Part shown: positions 45,873 to 57,830 of the stretch, piece after piece
Layout of the letters: the number at the start of each line of letters is the position of its first letter
How positions within the stretch are numbered: position 1 is the stretch's first letter
DNA from: Nymphaea colorata
Taxonomy: Eukaryota; Streptophyta; Magnoliopsida; Nymphaeales; Nymphaeaceae
DNA length: 64,000 bases
Assembly (NCBI RefSeq): GCF_008831285.2
Contig: NC_045143.1
Location: 8,687,503-8,751,502, forward strand
Direction of reading: 5' to 3'
The notes under the pieces: generated by a model
Database searches by the model: none
What the model was told of the DNA's origin: nothing
Seen by the model: the letters and a program-made list of their open reading frames with translations, nothing else
Program-made: the position numbers and the translations under genes

Positions 45873-46009
45873 TGGACTGTCCTGGCCCAGTCCTGAACAG
45901 TGCAAAAATGGCCTCGAACCAGCTCGATATTTTTTGTTTTTTGAGTCAAATGTGCACGTTCCTTGAACGGTTGCCCATGATAGATACGAAACGTAAAAAA
46001 TCTGAGGAG

Positions 46010-46480
46010 CATTGTCGTCGCGTGGATGTTGTTTAAGGAGGACTGGGTCCTCAGTTCGTAGTTTTACGAGCATGAGAAAAAGATATGACTAACATTATTG
46101 TATCACTGTTTCATACGTCCAATCAACCATCCACCGACCAGCTCTTCTCCTGATCTTCAATTATTGAAGCAGTCAGATCTGCTGCTGCTGTCTTGTTCAT
46201 GCCTTTGGTGAATTTCCATGTTTTTACCCTCTCACTTCTCCTCTCTTCTCTCATCTCTCTAACTTTTTACTGCATGGTGCCCAAAAAAGTTACGAAATTT
46301 GATGTGTGAAATAGGGACTTCTATCCAATATAGAATTTTTGGGGTGTGGTAGTAATTCATCACTGGAAGATAGTTGTTTCTTGTCATTAATTCACTACAT
46401 GACATGAGCAGTGAGGGAATGAGGCATTTCCTCATGCACTACTTTGTAGGCGTCGTATACATTGGATGGACAGAAGCTGC
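46010..46480 (+). repeat. Duplicated block b, copy 3
   Basis: AAGGAGGACTGGGTCC, ACATTATTGTATCACTG, ACGTCCAATCAACC, CAGCTCTTCTCCTGAT, CAATTATTGAAGCAG, a CT run, GAAATTTGATG, CTTCTATCCAATATAGAATTTT, GGAAGATAGTTGTTTC and ACTACATGACA. Colinear with 26028-26540. Confidence 0.85.
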
Positions 46481-46494
46481 TTACATGCATAAGA

Positions 46495-46683
46495 TTGTGC
46501 ACCAAAAATTGGTGCACAGCAGTGCCCATGACCAAAATATTTTTATTAAAATAATAAAAAGAATCTTTTAAAAGGTTATAAAATGATTGTAAAAAAAGTG
46601 AAAATGTTTAAAATATCGACTTTCTTTATAAAAATTCTCAAAAATGTTCCCATCCTCCTTTGGTGCATATTTGTTGCGTGCAG
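46495..46683. mobile_element. AT-rich MITE-like element
   Basis: GTGCACCAAAAATTGGTGCAC palindrome at the left. Then GACCAAAATATTTTTATTAAAATAAT and AAAAGTGAAAATGTT, ending TTTGGTGCATATTTGTTGCGTGCAG. Shares this order with 40005-40165. Superfamily unknown. Confidence 0.5.
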
Positions 46684-46845
46684 GGATCTGTTGATGCAAC
46701 TCAGTTTGTACAGCTTGACCCAGAAAGATATATAATACCAGCCGCTTCGAATCCTAACCCTAGTAGGAAAAGCTGGTGCGCATTGCGGAATCGTGAACTA
46801 TATCAGCCTTTTCTATTAACTCCAAGAAAAATTGTTGTATAGTAG
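46684..46845 (+). other. Short unrecognised open segment
   Basis: Immediately after a CAG, about 53 codons are open with ordinary composition (for example ATQFVQLDPERYIIPAASNP), ending TAG. This could be a remnant exon, since the preceding CAG resembles a splice acceptor. No family is recognised and no neighbouring exon was found. Confidence 0.2.
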
Positions 46846-46879
46846 TTTGTTGTAGGAGGATTCAGCTAGAGAAAGCAAT

Positions 46880-47090
46880 AGAGGAGCTAGGCTGTTTGAG
46901 CAATTGCCTACACATAATACCCACACAATGCATATTTATATATTGATGTTTCACTATAACCATTTTCTCATTTACTTATTGGTGCCCTTTAAAAGTCTAA
47001 AATTTAAGGTGTGTCAAGAGGACACCCATATGCGGCTTTTTGGAGGCAAGAGAGGACACCCATATGCGGCTTTTCCGTCTAAATTTTAAT
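46880..47090. mobile_element. CAGTGGCGGAG-family relic and a 33-bp duplication
   Basis: GAGCAATTGCCTACACA, TTGATGTTTCACT and GGTGCCCTTTAAAAGTCTAAAATTTAAGG match 26900-26990. At 47020 and 47053 GAGGACACCCATATGCGGCTTTT is repeated. Confidence 0.55.
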
Positions 47091-47358
47091 AAAATGTAAT
47101 TTTTACAAAACAATAATCATGAAGTGGTTGTTGTCACATCCCATAATAGGTTCCGAAGCAAGCTCTATAAACCCAGTAGGTGGTGGGCACAGTGAGAAGA
47201 GGTTGTGGCCTCCGTTAAAGATAGTGGAATGAACCACTCATTCTTAAAAAAAAGTTGTGACTGTGCTATTGAGAGAGAGTCTAGTAGGCCAATGTGGCTT
47301 GACTTACTTGTAAGGGCATAGTTATGGCACTAACCATAGCCCATTTCATGCCTTAGCA

Positions 47359-47479
47359 TAGGGGCGGAGGCAATGTATGGCCGCATGGGCCTTGGCCCCA
47401 CTTTAAAAAAATTTACTTATCCTATATAAAAATTTTGAAAAATGATATTTCGGCCCAATAATTTCTGGCTTTGCCACTA
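47359..47479. mobile_element. hAT-like element, 121 bp, with TSD
   Basis: Left end TAGGGGCGGAGGCAATG and right end TTCTGGCTTTGCCACTA. The 8-mers CCTTAGCA (47351-47358) and CCTTGGCA (47480-47487) match at 7 of 8 positions. It is a short member of the CAGGGGCGGAG family with mutated termini. Confidence 0.75.
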
Positions 47480-47519
47480 CCTTGGCATTTCTGCTTTTTC
47501 AAAAGATATGCAAGACTCT

Positions 47520-48125
47520 CTCTCTCTCTCTCTCTGCCCAATAATTGAAGATCAACAAACTCCATGATAGATGATTTCTGGCTCTCTTTATCTCTCTAGT
47601 GCTCAATATGGTTTGGCCTTTAATTTGAACCTGAGAGATGGAACAAGAGGCTTTAAAAGGGTTGAGAATCTTCCATGCAAGAGTCCAAAAATGAAAATGA
47701 AAAGGCAGGTGAAGGAAAGGCCATGGGAATTCTTGTTTCTATTTCAGAAACCAGACAGACATTGTTAATTCCGAAGCAGCCAACATATCTGGCTTGGGCC
47801 CAACTAGCTTGCAACCAGGGGTGGAGCCAAATGGGCACTAGTTACATAATTTTATATTTTTAAAGGGCACTTGTATGTAAATTCAAAGAACTAACTATGA
47901 AATTTTAAAATAAAAGTAACCATTTTTTGTGGGCCTGTGTGGGCAGTTGCCCACACTATGCCCTCCTCTGCCTCTGCTTGCAACCCTCCAAAATAAACTT
48001 GACCCACCAGACCTTTTCATCTGCTCCTTTCCACATACAAAGTTCTTATTAGATGCCCTTCGGTCCGGTTTTCATATATTCTTGCCGCACACTGGCAAGG
48101 AAGAATCCAAATAGTTATAAGAAAA
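47520..48125 (+). repeat. Duplicated block c, copy 3 (interrupted)
   Basis: A CT run, then GCCCAATAATTGAAGATCAAC through GGAAGAATCCAAATAG. Colinear with 27119-27640. It is split at 47816-47976 by an element absent from copy 2, where the text runs GGCTAGCAACCCTCC. Confidence 0.85.
47816..47976. mobile_element. hAT-like CAGGGGTGGAGCC element with perfect TSD and empty site
   Basis: Left end CAGGGGTGGAGCCAAATGGGC, right end CCTCCTCTGCCTCTG. The identical 8-mer CTTGCAAC stands on both sides (47808-47815 and 47977-47984). The paralogous place at about 27450 has a single GCTAGCAAC and no element. Internal TGTGGGCAGTTGCCCACAC is a short palindrome. 161 bp, non-coding. Confidence 0.9.
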
Positions 48126-48264
48126 CAAAAACTAAATTTAACCCCGCTTGCAATTTCTTGTTACTTTGATGGCTTCAAGTTATTGAATGTTGTTTCAACA
48201 ATTTAATTATCTATAGGGATTCCACACTGTCCCCTCTTGTGGATTGACACCTAGGAGCGCACAA

Positions 48265-48575
48265 CAAGTGAACCGAGCTCGAGCACAGCTCTAGTCGCAT
48301 ATTGCTCGAGTCGAACTCTCGTGCAGGCTCGACTCACTAAACTGAGTCCGAGTTCAACTCGTTTAAGCTACTGTCACTTGATTCATATAATTTTTTTTCT
48401 TTAGATAGAAATGAAAGCAACAAGAAAAAGTGCTAATATCATCAAAATTTGAGCATAGTCGACAAGCAGGAAAGATGCAAGCCTAGTCGAGTTTAAACAA
48501 GTCAAACTCATGTAACTCGAACTCGACTGGATTATAACTCGAGATTTAACTGAAGCTCGAACTTGAATTGTTAAT
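48265..48575. repeat. TCGAGCTCGA-rich repeat
   Basis: GAACCGAGCTCGAGC, GCTCGAGTCGAACTC, then CTCGAACTCGACTGG and AACTCGAGATTTAACTGAAGCTCGAAC. Same family as 57295-57830. Confidence 0.55.
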
Positions 48576-48789
48576 CACTAATTTAAGTGCCCACTTTCTT
48601 GTAGGCCGTTTCAAAATGACTCTACAATATTTTTACAAACTTTTTCCCTCGCATTTTTTGGAAATATATCCAAAAGAAGGTTTCTCCAGTGTCAAGTGTG
48701 TGCATGTCGGTCACCGGTGACGGAAAAGTTTGAAGAACGGCGAACTGGTTCCCCAAAAAGATATCAGACCAGAAAAGAAAACTAAAAAA

Positions 48790-48900
48790 GAACGGTAAAC
48801 AGCAAAGGGTTCCATCTGCGTAGGATCTTTGAAAGATGATCTCTATGTCTATACTTTTGTAGACCCACCACCAAAGCCTAACTTTTTATTAAATAATGTG
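48790..48900 (+). repeat. Duplicated block d, copy 3
   Basis: GGTTCCATCTGCGTAGGATC, GATGATCTCTATGTCTATAC, TAGACCCACCACCAAAG and CTTTTTATTAAATAATG match 28440-28560. The block is shorter than in copies 1 and 2. An (AT)n at about 49029-49069 follows. Confidence 0.7.
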
Positions 48901-49029
48901 TTTCGGATAGTAAAAAAAAACATGAACAGCTCCTTTAAAATAAAATTTTGACAGTATAAAGACCAATTTTTTACAACAATGACTTGAACTAAAACATGAT
49001 GAATTATTGTTTATAAACACATTCAGAAG

Positions 49030-49069
<40 letters not shown>

Positions 49070-49072
<3 letters not shown>

Positions 49073-49717
49073 AGAGGGATAGTTTGGATAGTACAATAGC
49101 AAATAGTATTCGATAAGGGAAAGTGAACATAGTTGGAGCAGTCAAAATTCATGACGCAACTATAATGAATTGTTGAAAGGCAGAATTAAGACAAATACAT
49201 ATTAAACTAAAAATGTTAGGCATTACAAATATTTTGGTCTTAGAATAATATCATTTTATACTGTTAGTTTGTATCTTTCCCTTATTCCCATCTCGTTCAC
49301 TACTCTTGTTCGTTACATCAATCAGATTGATTCTACTTGATTGTATGGAATCCAATATGGTGTACAAACAGAACTTTTGAAGGCATAAAAAAGTCGTAAA
49401 AAAAAAAAGTGGTACTGGGGTCAATTGTCCTACATGTGCAAATAGAATTCGGGCGACAATTCATTTTCTAAATATATCATACAATAACTCCATATAACTA
49501 CTATAAAAACTATAACTTATTGGTAATGGAATTTCATTAGATAAAAGAGTTTTTTCTCTTTTCTTTTTATTTAAGAGTTATAGTTATATAGTTAAATTAT
49601 TATTATGTATTAGTATTAATAGTCATTAGTGATTTTCATTTTAGTATAATAGTGAGATGCAATAGAATGTCTAGGTTCAGTATCTCATCTGCTGGTTCGT
49701 TGCACATATCTATAGAT

Positions 49718-49753
<36 letters not shown>

Positions 49754-50107
49754 TCCATCTATATGCTGTCAAAAATAGGTTTTTTCTGCATTTAGCTAAT
49801 TCTCTTCATTCTTTTTGCATGGCTTAGGATGATACCCCTTTAGATCTATGGGCAGATCAGATGCCCGATCGATTGTGTATGGTAAAAAATATTGGTGGAA
49901 AAGGAATTAATCGTGAAAAATAGCGACATGTCATGTAAAGTGAAAGCAACATGCAATGATGTTTCTGTCTTCAACCTTTAAAGTCGCCGAAATTCATATT
50001 TTTCTACACATATAGTGTGTGTACCAAAGGTTTGCTAAATATATTACAACAAGTTGCAGAAAATATGCACAGTAAGCTTGAGTAACTCACAGTTAGTTAG
50101 TGCCCTC
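49070..50107. other. Non-coding interval with (GA)n
   Basis: GA run at about 49720-49751. Otherwise AT-rich text with no recognised gene. Confidence 0.55.
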
Positions 50108-50266
50108 TAAGAGGTCGTTTGGCAGTTGAAATACTCTTCCATGAATCTATCTCAAAGACTTCAGCATATTCATAAAACATTAGAATTATGTGTTTAAGGA
50201 ATTTGACTAAATCTTGAGACAGATTCATCAAACAATTATAAAGTTTCATTTGTCAAATGACTCTTA
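50108..50266. mobile_element. MITE-like element with about 24-bp inverted termini
   Basis: Left end TAAGAGGTCGTTTGGCAGTT(GAAA), right end, inverted, TAAGAGTCATTTGACAAATG(AAA). The inner TCATGAATCTATCTCAAAGAC and TTGAGACAGATTCATCAAAC also pair, so most of the 159 bp can fold back. No target-site duplication was found. Confidence 0.7.
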
Positions 50267-50400
50267 AGGAGTGTTTGGCAGTAAGGATATTTTTAAGTGT
50301 CTCATGAATTTGCATCAAAGATTGGAACAGGTTTATGAAATAATAGACGAATCTGTCTTAATGTTTGAGATAGATTTATGAGACACTTGTTGTGTTCAAT
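50265..50400. mobile_element. Second, adjoining MITE-like element
   Basis: TAAGGAGTGTTTGGCAGTAAGG follows directly on the previous element. The interior again has CTCATGAATTTGCATCAAAGAT and TTTGAGATAGATTTATGAGAC, able to pair. The right end is not fixed. Confidence 0.5.
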
Positions 50401-50514
50401 GAATTTGCTCTCGATTTGGAGCAATTTCTTAAATATTAATTTTAATTTCTTATTAAATTACATTGGTTTTCAAGGCAGGTTTATGAAAAACTCACAATGT
50501 GTACTTGTTGTCAA

Positions 50515-50940
50515 ACTACTCAACAACAAGTCGAGCCTGCTTTTGCTAAACTCCAACTCGTTCGTCAAAACTCAACTCGAACTCCACTCATTTACAAACG
50601 AGTCGAACTTGAGTTCAAATGTATGCTTAAAATATGAAAGGAGTCGAGTTTGAAGTGTAAGAACTTGATTCGTTTAAACTTGACTTGACTCAACTACATA
50701 ACAAATGCTGAAATATAAAAAGAGAATGTTCAAGTAGTGACAACTAAATGAGTTAATGAGTTCAACGAAACACGGCAAACTTAATACAAAGGAGTTAAAA
50801 GTAGTCAAATTTGAGCTCGACACTATATTATCGAGTTGAGTTCGAACATGTTCTACGGAGCTTGATTCGAGTACGACCGGAGCTAGAGCTCGAGCTCGAG
50901 TTTTTTTTTTTTTTTTTTTTTAGTCGAGTCAAGCTGGAGC
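50515..50940. repeat. TCGAGCTCGA-rich repeat with poly(T)
   Basis: ACAACAAGTCGAGCC, CTCAACTCGAACTCC, AAACGAGTCGAACTTG, then GCTAGAGCTCGAGCTCGAG and a T run (about 50902-50921). Longest member after 57295-57830. Confidence 0.55.
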
Positions 50941-51369
50941 TAAATACCTTCAAACAACAAACTAGTTGTGTTTGGTCCAAATTTCTTCACGAATTTTTCA
51001 GCATAAAAACAGGGATTCTGCTTCCTTGCCAAATCAAACTGATTTGGACCAATTACTAGATGGGATGGAGGCTGGAGTTGAATATAATTTATTTCGTAAC
51101 TGGATTGTAACTCCCCATCTAGTGTGTGTATGTCACTTCCACGCGTAAATGTTAGACCCATTGCATAGACATAACTAATATTTCAGGCAAGAGACTAGAT
51201 CATTTTTAGAATTGATTTGGATCTGCATCGAAATAAACATTGCAGTTATTTAATATTAGTTTACATTTTTTCTTTCTTTGGTTGATGAATATGAATAATA
51301 TTAATGGTTAAAGCCGAGTTAAATATTACAATATTATACAAATGTACAAGGTTGGTGGGCTGTTAAATT

Positions 51370-51880
51370 TGATGAGATGGAAAGAAAGAGAACGAGTTGA
51401 CGGTTCGTTTTATAAATGAATGCGAGGAAAGCGACTGTCGGCATCCCTAGCTCTGGACACGTTTCATGAATGAACAAAACGGGTCGGATCTTCACCGATA
51501 TAGGCCCAAAAATAAATCCTGAAATCCAGATCAAAAATATCCAGAGTTACAAATACCCGAAAGAAAGAGGCCAAAGTCCCCACTTACTTTCTTCTCGTCC
51601 TTAGGGTTTAGGACTGCTTGAAGATTGGGCGGAGAAACCGTCAGCTAAAGTGTCGCACATTTATAGATCCACTGATTGTGATCCAATACAAGAGGTTTCT
51701 TGGAATGAAGCAGGCAGAGGATAATAGATCTAGTGCATCTGGCAACACCAAACAGGGTGTGGACAAGGTCTAAACTGATCCTCCTTGATATTTGGATTTG
51801 GATCTGAACGGACATGGCGTCTGCAAAGGCAGGTGTTCTCCTTGTCTCATTAATGGCATTCCCGTCCGTTATTTGCTTCT
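51370..51880 (+). repeat. Duplicated block f, copy 3
   Basis: GATGGAAAGAAAGAGAACG, GAATGCGAGGAAAGCGACTG, GGACACGTTTCATGAATG, CGGATCTTCACCGATATAGG, GGATTTGGATCTGAACGGAC and TCATTAATGGCATTCC. Matches 30760-31325 (+) and 1-320 (-). The first part is closest to copy 1. Confidence 0.8.
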
Positions 51881-51954
51881 CATTATAATATCTTATTATA
51901 ATTAACTATCTTTATGTTTTATGTTATATTACAATATATACTTTTTAATTTTAA

Positions 51955-52136
51955 TCGGCCGAGCTTTGCTTTTAAGTGACGCGCTGGACTCAGGCTTGCC
52001 TTTCAAGTGTTCAGCCAGCCCGAGCCAGCCCGATGCCCAGCCCTAAAAGAAGACAGTCTTTCTCTTCCTTTTAGGGACAGCAGCAAGTGAAAAAGAAGAC
52101 CGTCTTTCTCTTCCTTTTAGGGACAGCAGCAAGTGA
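51955..52136. repeat. GGCCCGA-type fragment and 46-bp tandem duplication
   Basis: ATCGGCCGAGC.TTGC, GCCAGCCCGAGCCAGCCCGATGCCC, then two nearly identical units starting AAAAGAAGAC at 52045 and 52091, each ending CAGCAGCAAGTGA. Confidence 0.75.
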
Positions 52137-52997
52137 TACCATTCTATGGTTCTCTTTGACTTTTAGACTGTTCCTCTTTTATTGGAACTTATGGCCAGTT
52201 CAACATTTATGATTTAGTTAGAAATGTCTGGTTTGGATATTGACCTTATATTCAATTTCAATTCAAAATTTCATAATTGTGATAAGGGTGGGCATCAGGC
52301 TAGGGGCTGTCGGACTTTTTAGGTCGAGCTCGGGTTCAACTGGGTCAGGCCGGGCATAAATTTTCTTAATTAATATATATATATATATATAATATTTTAA
52401 AAAAATATATATTAAAAATGAACCAGGGTGAGACAAGGCTACACCAAGCATACTAACCCAACCTAATATGGGTTTTTTCAATCTCATTAAACATCGCTCC
52501 ATGTTTCGCCTATATGATGTCGCCCCTTTGCCAGTACAATAACTAAGGATATCAAGAAAAGTATGAAGAGTTGTTACACCCCTAAAAAAATTTAGAGGTG
52601 GGCGGCTCCTGTAATATCATAATATCATTGTTATTTTCAAAGTGAATAGAAAGAGTATTTTATCTTACCACCTAAAAAAGAACCAAAGTTCTCTCTCAAC
52701 TCTTTGTTCTCATAAAATACATGGTCTGTTTTTAGTGCTTAGGAGCCCTTTTTTAACTTTTGTGTCATGACCATTGATTTACAGCATACTTTTTTAAAAA
52801 CAAAAATAATTGCTAAATTTCAAATTTACAAAACTTGAGGGAGGAGCCATGGCCCCCGCCGGCCCCTCTTTCGGGTTGTCTCTATTTCCAATCAGCTGGA
52901 ACAGAATTTTCAGCCTAAATGGCTCTCATTTTCAGGTGAATATATGGAAATCCAGCTTGACTTGTGAACTTCAAGGACTTAACCAGGTTTGGATCAA
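52137..52997. other. Non-coding interval with repeat fragments
   Basis: 52285-52445 is GGGCTGG-type (GGTCGAGCTCGGGTTC, GGTCAGGCCGGGC) with a short (AT)n. 52735-52870 (GAGCCCTTTTTTAAC, GGGAGGAGCCATGGCCCCC) looks like CAGGGGCGGAG-family debris. No gene recognised. Confidence 0.5.
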
Positions 52998-53174
52998 AGG
53001 TCGAGCTACATGTAGGTTGGTATGGACAGTTGCCCACACCGGCTCTTCAATGTTTCTTTATTTGTATATTCATATTTTCAAATATTTATCTTGTTTTATC
53101 CACAACACCACTTTGGACATAGAAATCTGTGAGTGAGTGCCCCTCTAAAAAATTTTGCTAGCTCCGCCATTGGC
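52998..53174. mobile_element. CAGTGGCGGAG-family element, left end decayed
   Basis: Right end AATTTTGCTAGCTCCGCCATTG. Internal GGACAGTTGCCCACACCGGC and GAGTGCCCCTCTAAAAAATTTT. The left end, near AAGGTCGAGCTACATG, has lost the CAGTGGCGGAG start. No target-site duplication. Confidence 0.6.
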
Positions 53175-53689
53175 TTGCGCTCGACCAACCTCAAGCTTTT
53201 TGCCGGTTGACATATATAAATGAATTATTTGCATGAATGAGGAAAAAAATCTACTTTGCTTTCCAATGAAAGATCTTGCTGGGAGGTAGGCTCCTGTCCT
53301 TTATTGAGAAATAATAGAGAAATTTTTTACATTGTTTTCAAAACTATGTAAGTATGATGAAACATTCGCACATGACACAGTAATGCAATCAATGCAGCTG
53401 CTAAGATAAATGTAGTCAAGATGTGATTGGCCAACCCATTTTCCAATTTTTTATTTAAAAATAATTAATAGATATTTTAAAATATTGAATAAAACAAAAA
53501 AGAATGTAACATTCTAAGCCTCATAATATTTGGCACTGTTTTAGTTCGCAGATGATGTGAAACCAATATCGACAAGAATATTTAGGAAAACATTTATAAT
53601 CACATCATGTTTCATAAAACAATAATATAGCGTTTTTAGATTATGTAAATAAAATGTTCTTCTTGTCAAGCACTCTTTGATACAACTGC
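53175..53689. other. Non-coding interval, no gene recognised
   Basis: AT-rich text without element ends or supported frames. Confidence 0.5.
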
Positions 53690-54125
53690 AGCATTCACCA
53701 ATTGCTATCACTTATAGGTGCATTATTTTATTGTCCTTAGACATATATGGGACGTCTAATATTATATATTATTTTTTCTTTTATTTTATCTTGGTCATTA
53801 ATGAAGGAACGGTCGATCGAATGTGTTTCTATGCATAAATGTAGATGATTCCCACATCACATCTTATACCAAAACGGGAATATTATTGTGCATTTGTTAG
53901 GCATTCCATCATTGAAAACTTTAGTAATGTCGCAATTGATTAATCGATACTATCAAATATATATATATATATATATATGTGGAGGAAATGTAGGACCAAT
54001 TGAAGCCCATGTAGTATTATTTCCCCATTTTTACGGAGACAAGGATTGCACCAGCTTCACTCGTCACCTCATGTCATATGTTCTATGTTTTGTATTATTT
54101 TCTCATCCCTTGTTTTGAAATAGTG
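53690..54125 (+). repeat. Duplicated block g, copy 3
   Basis: TTATCTTGGTCATTAATGAAGG, GTAGATGATTCCCACATCAC, CGCAATTGATTAATCGATACTAT, a short (AT)n, GATTGCACCAGC and CACCTCATGTCATATG. Colinear with 35220-35832. Confidence 0.8.
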
Positions 54126-54310
54126 CTCGGGGCATAGCATATTTGGTCGGTCGGGTGAGCCGAGGAAGTCCCAATCATGAGTTTGATTCTCATGAGTACT
54201 AATTATTTGGGCCGCAAACAGCTGCAAGCGCTGTTCTTGGGTTGAAAGGAGCAATCGTGTGTTCACTTAAGCCCCGAAACAGCCATGAACCCTGGGCCAG
54301 GTGGAAGGGA
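54126..54310 (+). mobile_element. tRNA-derived SINE-like element, second copy
   Basis: Head GGCATAGCATATTTGGTCGG, B-box-like GAGTTTGATTCTCATGAG, tail CACTTAAGCCCCGAAACAGCC, without the poly(A) seen at 41 kb. It lies where block g ends, while copy 2 of block g has a hAT-like element there instead. Ends are approximate. Confidence 0.55.
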
Positions 54311-54399
54311 GGAGGAGCTTCGGCCTCTAGACGGCATCTCCTCCATAGTTCTGAAATTAGTTAAGTACAAAAAGATTTATTGTAAATATGGAATTGACC

Positions 54400-55070
54400 T
54401 GTCTGGATTCGAGTTGCAGATCTTGGGTGCATCTTTCGTTAGCTTTATTGGATTTGGATTCAGACTCATTTCCGAAGCCAAGTTCAGTTCTAACTTCTAA
54501 CTAATATAAGATATGGCATTTTTTATTAGTGGCTTTGATCCAACGGCCGAGCCACATGGTGGGTAGTGTGGGCAGTTGCCCATACTAGCTTTACAATTTT
54601 AGTTTAATATATATGTTAATGTTTTGATATATTATTATGCATGTAGTGTCCAAACAAATTAAAGTTATTGAATAAATACCTAGTGCTCTGATCTTTGCTG
54701 GATGCCAATCAGATACAGTCTCGTGTTCGGAGTCGGTTCTAAAATTGCATATCAAATTAATCTGAATTCAATTTGCTAGCGAAACTGAAATTGTAACTAA
54801 ATCTTACTAAATAGATTCTATATCATATTGGATATATCTGATCCATCTGCGTTCCTAGCTAATTTCAAAGGCATGTCTTGTTGGCACGATGCTGGGAATA
54901 TGAGCTATTTTCCTGAAATTTCGGATTTGTTGTTGCTAGCAATATATACAGTAGCTAGACCAAATTAAAAGGTAAAGATCCGTTTTAAATGCAAGTTTCG
55001 AAAGACATTTTTATTAGTGTTTGCAGATTCCAGCTTAAATGGATCTCTTCTAGTCACGTTTAGACACAAA
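54400..55070 (+). repeat. Duplicated block h, copy 3 (interrupted)
   Basis: CTGGATTCGAGTTGCAGATC, GGATTTGGATTCAGACTCAT, then after the insertion AATCAGATACAGTCTCGTG, AGCTAATTTCAAAGGCATGTC and TTGTTGGCAC. Colinear with 36140-36610. Confidence 0.75.
54541..54685. mobile_element. hAT-like element, 145 bp, with TSD and empty site
   Basis: Starts CAACGGCCGAGCCACATGG and ends TACCTAGTG. CTTTGATC (54533-54540) and CTCTGATC (54686-54693) match at 7 of 8. The other tandem copy (about 36.28 kb) reads straight through GGTCTTTATTGAACC. Internal GTGTGGGCAGTTGCCCATAC marks the family. Confidence 0.75.
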
Positions 55071-55117
55071 CTTGAAATGTTATGACTCGAGATCGGATTC
55101 GAATAAACTAGTGTAGT

Positions 55118-55438
55118 CCTTAACCATATCCACCCTTTTTCGGATATTCACATGCTTTAATCTGAATACAAATGAAGGGAATCGTATCTGAATCTGATAT
55201 TTGATTTCACAACCTGAATTCGAATCCGAATTTTGAAGCAAATCTATCAAAATTTCAAAATGTGAGGGTGTTGGACGTAGGATCTTTGTTTAAAACTAAA
55301 TTTATTGTGAATTTGATTAGATATTTATGTATATATATCTGAATTTGATCAGATATTAAATTATTTTTTGTGTCTATTTTTTATCTGGTATGGTTTGAGT
55401 AGACATCTAATTCAAATCAAATATATTAACATTCCTAC
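55118..55438. mobile_element. hAT-like TAGGGATGTC-family relic
   Basis: TTAACCATATCCACCCTTTTTCGGATATTCACATGC, CTGAATTCGAATCCGAATT, ending ATATATTAACATTCCTA. The left terminus is lost. Confidence 0.6.
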
Positions 55439-56149
55439 TCAATTTGGATCTAACATCTAATAGCAGTACTTCTTTTAGTTCATGCTTCTTGCATTCAGTT
55501 GTTAACATATACAATGGAAAATTGAATCATTTATTTACAAGTTTCACGTATTAATATTACGAAAAGTTTGTTAGTGCTGTATAATGTTATGAAAATGTCC
55601 TTGAATCAGTTTATTCGAACAGAATGGCTAGCAAATTGATTCATTCAAGGTGGAAAGATATTTAAATTACATAGCACGGTGGAAAAAAATATTTAAATTC
55701 CATTTTTCATCATCTCCTCTGTCACACATAATTATTGTGGTCTTGGGTGCAGTTTAGCATTAATATTCATCATGACCTACTTATTAAATGAACAAAACAA
55801 TATCATATTCTTTCATTTATTTGATTGAATCAAACTGATATCGGGCAACTGCCAAGTGCCAATAATTCAGCTTCTGATTGGATCCATTTAGAGATTCAAC
55901 TCTTGATCTAAACTTATGTATTGGATATCAGTTCTCTTCTCAATAATTTCTGCAGCTTCAAAGTTGGGGTATTTCAGACCCATATACACCGAGTTATGTT
56001 GGTTTGTATCGGAAATTATCATTTTTCGTATGAATAAAAATAAAGTATTTTTCATATTATCTTATTAATAAATTTGCCGATGCAGGGCCGTAATTAGTCT
56101 AAGATGTCAAGTTGCATATCCACTTTATGTATGGAAGAAAGAAGTTGTT
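55439..56149. other. Non-coding interval, no gene recognised
   Basis: AT-rich unique-looking text. No supported frame. Confidence 0.5.
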
Positions 56150-57090
<941 letters not shown>

Positions 57091-57294
57091 GTTAACTACC
57101 CACTACATCAAAAGAAGCCCACTTTATTTTCCTTGTCTTTATGATTCGAAGCTGTCTGAGTGTGTGTGTTTTTGATCCTAAGCTGCATTGGAATCTGAAT
57201 GTGGTACAATAAACAATTTCACTTTTTACAATAGAAAAAGGTAGCACCTATGATAGCAGAAAGGTGACATGTCTATCCCCCTATGGGTGAACAC

Positions 57295-57830
57295 GAGATG
57301 AATTCAGTCTGCTCAAACTCGACTCAACTAATGAAACCTCGAGCTCAACTCGAGGGCTCAAACTCAGCTCGACTAATGAAACCTCGAGCTCGACTTGGCT
57401 CAAGCTCGAGAATAGTTCAGCAGAAGCAACTCGAGCTCGACTCGACAGTTACGTGTTGAGCTCGAGCTCGACTCGGTTAAGACTCAACAAACTTGTTTGA
57501 TTGATATGCGTTGTTATGTATTGAGATAGAGCTCGACTTGATTAAGGCTCAACAAACTCGTTTGAATAGAGTTGATATGAGCTTTACATGTTGAACTCGA
57601 GTTCAACTCAATTAAAGCTCGACAAACTCATAAACTCATTTGAATATATCGACTTGATTAAGACTCGAGCTCGACTGAGCAGTTACGTGTTCAACTCAAA
57701 CTCAACTTGATTGTTTGAAAGAGTCGACTCATGAACTTGAGCTCAACTTGTTAAAAAAATGACTCGACTTGAATTTGTTCATGAGCCAAGCTTTAATGAG
57801 TCGGCTCGACTTGTTGTTCACCCTTTTATC
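57295..57830. repeat. Long TCGAGCTCGA-rich repeat array
   Basis: About 535 bp made of GCTCGAGCTCGACTCG-like words with irregular spacing, including two near-identical CTCAACTAATGAAACCTCGAGCTC stretches (57325 and about 57370). Largest member of a family seen at six places. Confidence 0.7.

Noticed and set aside
57295-57830. CRISPR-like or satellite array
   Set aside because: The words are irregularly spaced with no fixed repeat and spacer lengths, and this is plant nuclear DNA.
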